Source: Chitinophagaceae bacterium | Lineage (GTDB): Bacteria > Bacteroidota > Bacteroidia > Chitinophagales > Chitinophagaceae | NCBI GenBank assembly: GCA_947442905.1 | Contig: CANEWV010000155.1 | Location: 1-5,185 of the forward strand | Length of the DNA stretch: 5,185 nucleotides | Reading direction: 5' to 3' | Shown: in pieces, positions 1 to 5,185 of the stretch | Numbering within the stretch: the stretch's first letter is position 1 | Layout of the letters: every line of letters starts with the position of its first letter | Notes under the pieces: model-generated | Seen by the model: the letters and a program-made list of their open reading frames with translations, nothing else | Databases searched by the model: none | What the model was told of the DNA's origin: nothing | Translations under genes and position numbers: made by a program

Positions 1-3000
1 GTGCGGGTGGTTTAACCAAACTTGTAAACAATAAAATTGTAGTGTACTTTGATGGCAACCACGCCAATTTAAAAAAACAAATTAAAGAAGGTATTGCAAA
101 AGTATTATCAGACAATATACTATTTGGAGAAGACATTGGAGAATTTGCAAGCAATCAAGCATTACTTGATTTACCAAAATGGATGCTAGATGGGTATGTA
201 ATGTATGCTGCCGAAAATTGGAGTGTAGAAAAAGACGACGCGCTTAAAAGTGCTATGTTAAGTGGCCGATACAACACTTTTTATCAATTTGCGTTTGACA
301 AGCCAACACTTGCGGGTCATGCTTTTTGGCATTACATAGGTGTAAAGTATAGAAAAGAAAACATCACATACCTACTCTATTTAGCTCGGATTTATAAAAA
401 CTTAAATAGCGCCTTTTTAAAAGTTTGCAAAAAGAAATTCAAAGAAGTATTATCTGAATTCATGGAATATGAACAGGATAAATATGCTAAAGATATTCGT
501 CAGCGAAAAAATTCACCAAAAGGTCAATTAAATATTTCGGAAGACGTTTCTAAAAAAGATTATTTCAGGTTTCAAGCCAATCCAAATCCAAAAAGCAACA
601 ATTATGCCGTGGTAGAATTTAACAGAGGCATTTACAGTGTAAAGCTGATGGAAAATTTTTACGATGGTCGTGTACTTTTAAAATCAGGCGTGAGAACCAA
701 CCAAGGAGATATCAATCCCAACTATCCAATTATGGCCTGGGATAATAAAGGCACTAAATTATTAGTGATTTATTCGGAAGAAGGTGCTATTAAAATGTTT
801 GTGTATGACGTGGTAACGCGCATTAAGAGGTTCAAGCAAAAGATTGCAGGCATCGACCAAATTTTAGATGCATCCTATATGCTAGACGCCAATAATGTAG
901 TGATGAGTGCTGCAAAAAATGGCCATACCGATATTTATACTTACAAAATTGAAGAAAACCAATTAACACAGTTTACAGACGATGTTTACGATGATTTGCA
1001 TCCAAGCTTTGTTTCTTTTCCTAACAAATCTGGCATTCTATTTTCGTCCAACAGGCCTAGTCCGTATGCGCCAAACAGCGATACCGCAATACCTAGCAAA
1101 TATCATTTCAACGTGTTTATGGTTGACTATTTAAACAATAGTAAAAACAAACAAATCACACAGCTTACCAATTTAAAATACGGAAATGCAAGCTACCCAA
1201 TGGGCTATAATACCAACCACTTTACTTTTGTAGCTGATGAAAACGGTGTTGGTAATAGATGGGCTGGATTTTTTGCAACGCAAAGAAATGGACTAGATAC
1301 GCTGTATCATATTGGTGACGATATGCTTCGCAACGCATCACCCAAAGAAATTGACTCTACCCTAAATGCATGGCAAAGAGAAAAACCAGATAGCATTAGT
1401 TTTTTCCAGGTATACAAAGACTCTACCTATACTTTCCCTATTACCAATTACCAAAGCTCCCTACTAGAAACTAGAATAGCTGGTGATAAAGGACAGGTGA
1501 GTGAAGTAAGACGTGAAGGCGATTATAAATTCTTATACAAACTACGCGTAGACTCTATCGCACTAAAAAAGAGAAATCTCAATATAAGACCCACTACTTA
1601 CATGAAAAAAGTAATGGATGAAATCAGAGCAGCAGAAGGTAACGCCATTGTTTACAAAAAAAGTATTGATACCTCGTCTAAGGCTAATCTTTTTCAATCG
1701 GAATTTTCCGATGAGCCCACAGATAGTTTTTCTGTAAAAAAAGCGGATCTATTAACGGCGAAAGCAAAAAATATTTTAAGTGACTCCAAACTATTTGATT
1801 ACCGACTTAAATTTAGTAGTGACTATATTTTAAGTGGCTTTTCAAACAACTTGCTACTCAATAGATACCAGCCCTATGCAGGTGGCGCAGGCCCCATTCA
1901 ATTAAACAATGGTAATAATTTCAACTTCAATTTGAGAATTGGTACCAGCGATTTATTAGAAGACCATAAGTTTATGGGTGGTATACGTTTTGGAACAGAC
2001 CTAAAAGACAAGGACATCATTTTTAGCTACCAAAATTTTAAAAAGAGATTAGATTGGGGTACTACTTATTATAGAAGCAATGTAACCAACTACTTTAATA
2101 CACCTTTTTCAAATATGCTTATTACCAATTTGTTCCAAGGTAATATTGCGTATCCATTTAATGAAGTAAAAAGTTTACGTGCCACTTTTGGCCTTCGCAT
2201 CGATAGGGGGATTTTAAAATCTTATGATAATAGAGTGGGCTATCCGGATCCAGGTGCACTTGCCTACCCCGACACGGCTAGTAAATTTATGGTGTCACGC
2301 ATCGAGTATGTGCATGATAATACCATCAACCCAACACAAAATATTTGGAACGGACTGCGTTACAAAGTTTTCTTTGACATCAATATGCCAAGCCTTAAAA
2401 CAGAAATGAACAATGGTAAGGCAACTTTAAACCTAGGCTTTGATGCACGTTATTACTACAAAATTTACAGAAATTTTATTTGGGCCGGAAGAGCTGCTGC
2501 TGATTTTTCTTGGGGCGGACAAAAGATTATTTATTATTTAGGAGGTGTTGATAGCTGGATCAATCCAAAGTTTAATAGTCAAAATTTTCCAGCACAGGAC
2601 CAGAGCTATGCATTCCAATCTTTAGCTGTAAACATGAGAGGCTACCAACAAAATATTGCAAATGGCAACAATGCATTTGTGATCAATTCAGAATTTAGAC
2701 TGCCTCTTTTTGCAACCATATTTAATAGACCTATCAACAATGCATTTTTACGCAACTTCCAAATCACGCAGTTTATAGATTTAGGAACGGCTTGGAATGG
2801 CAAGTACAACGGCATTAAACGCCCAGGTGATGTGATTGTTGACGCAAACTCTCCTGTGGTTGTAAAACTTGATGCAGGTGGTCTTGGACCTTTTGCGGGT
2901 GGTTATGGATTTGGCGTAAGAAGTACCCTACTTGGTTACTTTATGAAACTAGATGCTGCATGGCCAATGAAAGGTGTATTTAAAGGAAAGCCTCTCTATT

Positions 3001-3026
3001 ATTTCTCGCTAGGATTTGACTTTTAA
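1..3026 (+). CDS. Large envelope protein, 5' partial: degenerate peptidase-like region + TolB/PD40 beta-propeller + Omp85-like outer-membrane barrel
   Basis: The frame is open to the left edge (first full codon at position 3), so the true start and any signal peptide lie upstream; the GTG at 42 is internal. Numbering from that GTG: residues 1-150 resemble the helical end of gluzincin (peptidase MA / M1-like) domains, with W47-M-L-D-G51 where active enzymes have W-x-x-E-G, and A91-G-H-A-F-W96. Residues about 175-500 form a propeller: five recognisable blades and a possible sixth, the clearest being a PD40 repeat (D318-L-H-P-S-F323, then I332-L-F-S-S-N-R338). A charged linker follows to about 585. 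Residues about 588-994 are alternating beta strands of an outer-membrane barrel, with the Omp85 lid-loop motif R866-G-Y868, then S883-E-F-R-L-P-L889, and a terminal F-D-F. The roughly 400-residue barrel suits the 16-stranded Omp85 fold. Known: Omp85 barrels insert or export proteins; TolB and BamB are periplasmic propellers. Inferred: an outer-membrane protein facing the periplasm with its N-terminal parts. Cargo and partners are unknown. Database names such as 'TolB' would overstate what is known. Confidence 0.85.
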   Translation, partial: AGGLTKLVNNKIVVYFDGNHANLKKQIKEGIAKVLSDNILFGEDIGEFASNQALLDLPKWMLDGYVMYAAENWSVEKDDALKSAMLSGRYNTFYQFAFDKPTLAGHAFWHYIGVKYRKENITYLLYLARIYKNLNSAFLKVCKKKFKEVLSEFMEYEQDKYAKDIRQRKNSPKGQLNISEDVSKKDYFRFQANPNPKSNNYAVVEFNRGIYSVKLMENFYDGRVLLKSGVRTNQGDINPNYPIMAWDNKGTKLLVIYSEEGAIKMFVYDVVTRIKRFKQKIAGIDQILDASYMLDANNVVMSAAKNGHTDIYTYKIEENQLTQFTDDVYDDLHPSFVSFPNKSGILFSSNRPSPYAPNSDTAIPSKYHFNVFMVDYLNNSKNKQITQLTNLKYGNASYPMGYNTNHFTFVADENGVGNRWAGFFATQRNGLDTLYHIGDDMLRNASPKEIDSTLNAWQREKPDSISFFQVYKDSTYTFPITNYQSSLLETRIAGDKGQVSEVRREGDYKFLYKLRVDSIALKKRNLNIRPTTYMKKVMDEIRAAEGNAIVYKKSIDTSSKANLFQSEFSDEPTDSFSVKKADLLTAKAKNILSDSKLFDYRLKFSSDYILSGFSNNLLLNRYQPYAGGAGPIQLNNGNNFNFNLRIGTSDLLEDHKFMGGIRFGTDLKDKDIIFSYQNFKKRLDWGTTYYRSNVTNYFNTPFSNMLITNLFQGNIAYPFNEVKSLRATFGLRIDRGILKSYDNRVGYPDPGALAYPDTASKFMVSRIEYVHDNTINPTQNIWNGLRYKVFFDINMPSLKTEMNNGKATLNLGFDARYYYKIYRNFIWAGRAAADFSWGGQKIIYYLGGVDSWINPKFNSQNFPAQDQSYAFQSLAVNMRGYQQNIANGNNAFVINSEFRLPLFATIFNRPINNAFLRNFQITQFIDLGTAWNGKYNGIKRPGDVIVDANSPVVVKLDAGGLGPFAGGYGFGVRSTLLGYFMKLDAAWPMKGVFKGKPLYYFSLGFDF
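3009..3026. other. Tail-to-tail coding overlap between the barrel-protein gene and nth
   Basis: The plus-strand gene ends with TAA at 3024-3026 and nth ends with TAG (minus strand) at 3009-3011, so 18 bases code on both strands. They give the terminal barrel residues (L-G-F-D-F region) on one strand and the last five residues of Nth plus its stop on the other. I see no GC-rich hairpin with a T-run on either side, so neither transcript has a visible intrinsic terminator here and each probably runs into the antisense of the other or ends by another mechanism. Confidence 0.9.
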
Positions 3027-3665
3027 AACCTTGGTATTGTAATAACGGCAATTTGCTTGCAGCCCACAGCTGTCACATTTTGGCGATCTGGCAAGACAGG
3101 TATACCTGCCATGTAATATTAGCCAGTGGTGTGCTTTGTGCACCAGTTCCGAAGGAATATTTTTTATGAGTTCTTTTTCTACGGCAAGGGGCGTACTTGC
3201 TTTTTGTAACACAAGCCCCAGTCTTTTACTCACCCTAAATACGTGTGTATCTACGGCCATGTTGGGTTGCTGATCAATAACACTGGTAATAACATTAGCC
3301 GTTTTTCTACCCACCCCTGGAAGCTCCACCAGTTCATCTACCGTCATGGGCACTTCGCCGCCAAATTTTGACAGTAGTAAATTAGCCATGCCTATTAAAT
3401 GCTTAGACTTATTACTTGGATAAGAAATGCTTTTTATGAGCGCAAACATTTCGTCAAAACTAGCTTTCGCCATTTTTTGTGGCGTAGGAAATTTTGCAAA
3501 AATGGAAGGTGTGGTAAGATTAACGCGTTTATCGGTACACTGCGCAGATAGAATAACGGCTACTAATAACTCGAAAGGATTATTATATAAAAGCTCGGTT
3601 TCCGCGATAGGAACCTGCGCTTCAAAATAAGCAATGACGCCGGCGTATCTTTCTTTTTTAGTCAT
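3009..3665 (-). CDS. nth: Endonuclease III (DNA glycosylase / AP lyase)
   Basis: Base-excision repair enzyme that removes oxidised pyrimidines from DNA and nicks the abasic site by beta-elimination. The 218-residue product is close to the 211 of the E. coli enzyme and its N-terminus aligns with it, which supports the ATG at 3663-3665. Visible motifs in order: L39-S-A-Q-C-T-D45 (substrate-pocket motif, LSAQATD in E. coli); the helix-hairpin-helix L115-P-G-V-G-R120 followed by catalytic Lys121; catalytic Asp139 in V138-D-T-H-V142; and the four [4Fe-4S] cysteines C190, C197, C200 and C206 with exact C-x6-C-x2-C-x5-C spacing. All key residues are present, so it should be active. It is the last visible gene of the minus-strand cluster, starting 10 bases after the small ORF upstream. 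No Shine-Dalgarno site is visible. Its last codons overlap the end of the opposing membrane-protein gene. MutY is unlikely because the protein is short and lacks the MutY C-terminal domain. Confidence 0.96.
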   Translation of the reverse strand: MTKKERYAGVIAYFEAQVPIAETELLYNNPFELLVAVILSAQCTDKRVNLTTPSIFAKFPTPQKMAKASFDEMFALIKSISYPSNKSKHLIGMANLLLSKFGGEVPMTVDELVELPGVGRKTANVITSVIDQQPNMAVDTHVFRVSKRLGLVLQKASTPLAVEKELIKNIPSELVHKAHHWLILHGRYTCLARSPKCDSCGLQANCRYYNTKVLKVKS

Positions 3666-3675
3666 GGAAATACTA

Positions 3676-3903
3676 CTAGTCCAATCCTTTTTTAGAATAA
3701 TTTTTAACCGCTTTTAATGAAAAAAGGGACGGCCTTTTGAGCTCCAATGCATTTAGCTGGGCAATAGAACGGCGGAGGGTTTTTAACTGTTCTTCGAGCA
3801 CGTAATTGCCTTCTTCTAGAGCAGTATGTATGGCATCAGAGGTGGCTTTGGGGCACTCCTTATAGAGATACAACAACAAATCTTCCTCTTTAAACGGTTC
3901 CAT
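3676..3903 (-). CDS. Small hypothetical protein, 75 aa, possibly helical regulator-like
   Basis: I do not recognise a characterised family. The product is cytosolic by appearance: no signal peptide, no membrane segment and no cysteine cluster. The sequence is charged and predicted mainly helical, with an acidic start (E-P-F-K-E-E-D-D-like, residues 2-8), a leucine/tyrosine patch L9-L-L-Y-L-Y-K-E16, a middle helix around residues 34-52 (V-L-E-E-Q-L-K-T-L) and a basic tail (K64 to K72). The 'L-x-x-L-Y-K-E ... I-x-x-A-L ... L' pattern recalls the short cytosolic N-terminal part of Bacteroidetes anti-sigma factors, but no transmembrane or FecR-like domain follows, so this is a weak inference. Reality as a gene is supported by its position in a tight same-strand cluster, 28 bases after ftsB and 10 before nth, and by filling that space with an ATG-started frame. 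An A/G-rich AAGGGG lies just before the ATG but is too close to act as a normal ribosome binding site. Confidence 0.72.
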   Translation of the reverse strand: MEPFKEEDLLLYLYKECPKATSDAIHTALEEGNYVLEEQLKTLRRSIAQLNALELKRPSLFSLKAVKNYSKKGLD

Positions 3904-3931
3904 ACCCCTTATAAACGAGATAGGATCTGCT

Positions 3932-4234
3932 TTATTTTGTGGGAGCTAAAGAATCTTCGATAATATAAACGTCTTCGCCATCACGCTTCATCAGGTAACG
4001 TTCGCGGGCAAATTTTTCGAGGGCAGCAGGATCATTTTGCAAATCGGTAAGCTCGGCTTTGGCTTTTTCAATTTGCTCTTGGTAATACTTTTTTTTGGTT
4101 TCCAACTTATCAAGTTCGGCCATGGTTTCTGTTTGCTGAAAATAATTACGCTGGTCAAAAAATAACATCCATACAATAAAAAATATGCCTGCGAGTAGGT
4201 ATTTATTGGTTAGTATGGATGTTACTTTCTTCAT
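3932..4234 (-). CDS. ftsB: FtsB/DivIC family septum formation initiator
   Basis: Small bitopic inner-membrane protein of the divisome; in studied bacteria it pairs with FtsL and FtsQ/DivIB through its coiled coil and extracytoplasmic tail to activate septal peptidoglycan synthesis. The 100-residue product has the family's full layout: a short basic cytoplasmic N-terminus (M-K-K), one membrane segment at about residues 11-27 (Y12-L-L-A-G-I-F-F-I-V-W-M-L-F-F26), a charged coiled coil at about 33-67, then the conserved end-of-coil motif L72-E-K-F-A-R-E-R-Y80 and M82-K-R-D-G-E-D-V-Y-I-I92, matching the E. coli FtsB stretch with A-R-N-E-L and R-P-G-E. It starts at ATG 4232-4234, only 9 bases after the enolase stop, in an A/T-rich leader without a Shine-Dalgarno site. 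Co-transcription with enolase is likely. The choice between the names FtsB and DivIC is conventional; the family call is firm. Confidence 0.9.
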   Translation of the reverse strand: MKKVTSILTNKYLLAGIFFIVWMLFFDQRNYFQQTETMAELDKLETKKKYYQEQIEKAKAELTDLQNDPAALEKFARERYLMKRDGEDVYIIEDSLAPTK

Positions 4235-4243
4235 TATAAAAAA

Positions 4244-5185
<942 letters not shown>

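Noticed and set aside
42..44. GTG as the start codon of the large plus-strand gene
   Set aside because: The frame has no stop back to the window edge, and the upstream codons (G-L-T-K-L-V-N-N-K-I-V) read as normal protein continuing into the V-Y-F-D-G segment. The gene begins outside the window.
2224..2409. Out-of-frame 61-codon plus-strand reading frame inside the barrel gene
   Set aside because: It lies wholly within a well-supported coding region and its product has no recognisable motif.
3427..3630. 67-codon plus-strand reading frame opposite nth
   Set aside because: It is antisense to strongly conserved endonuclease III codons and looks like a shadow.
3722..3738. Possible intrinsic terminator, stem AAAAGG / CCTTTT with a 5-base loop and T-run on the minus strand
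   Set aside because: The stem is only 6 bp, mostly A-T, and lies inside the coding sequence of the 75-residue gene upstream of nth. Lys, Arg and Phe codons explain it.

Overview
The window looks like ordinary chromosome of a member of the Bacteroidetes (Bacteroidota), most likely a Chitinophagaceae- or Sphingobacteria-like lineage. The reasons are an AT-rich sequence, very short gaps between genes, no convincing Shine-Dalgarno sites ahead of the three visible starts, and above all a very long outer-membrane protein of a type I associate with this phylum. The placement is inference from gene content and cannot be fixed to a genus.

Layout. Positions 1-3026 (+) hold one giant reading frame, cut off at its 5' end by the window edge. 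It encodes an apparent three-part protein: a degenerate gluzincin-peptidase-like N-terminal region, a TolB/PD40-type beta-propeller, and a C-terminal Omp85/BamA-like barrel ending in Phe. On the minus strand, in transcriptional order from the right edge, come enolase (4244-5185, 5' end missing), an FtsB/DivIC divisome protein (3932-4234), an unrecognised 75-residue protein (3676-3903) and endonuclease III, nth (3009-3665). The gaps are 9, 28 and 10 bases, so the four genes probably form one transcription unit whose promoter lies beyond the window. The operon and the large plus-strand gene meet tail to tail and their coding ends overlap by 18 bases.

How the genes relate. The minus-strand set is housekeeping: glycolysis, cell division and base-excision repair. 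Its members share no obvious pathway, but enolase next to ftsB is also seen in distant phyla. The plus-strand gene is the interesting part: one polypeptide carries a periplasmic propeller and an Omp85-type barrel, with what looks like a dead peptidase in front. No mobile elements, RNA genes, CRISPR arrays, long repeats or convincing terminators were seen. There is no non-coding stretch longer than 28 bases.
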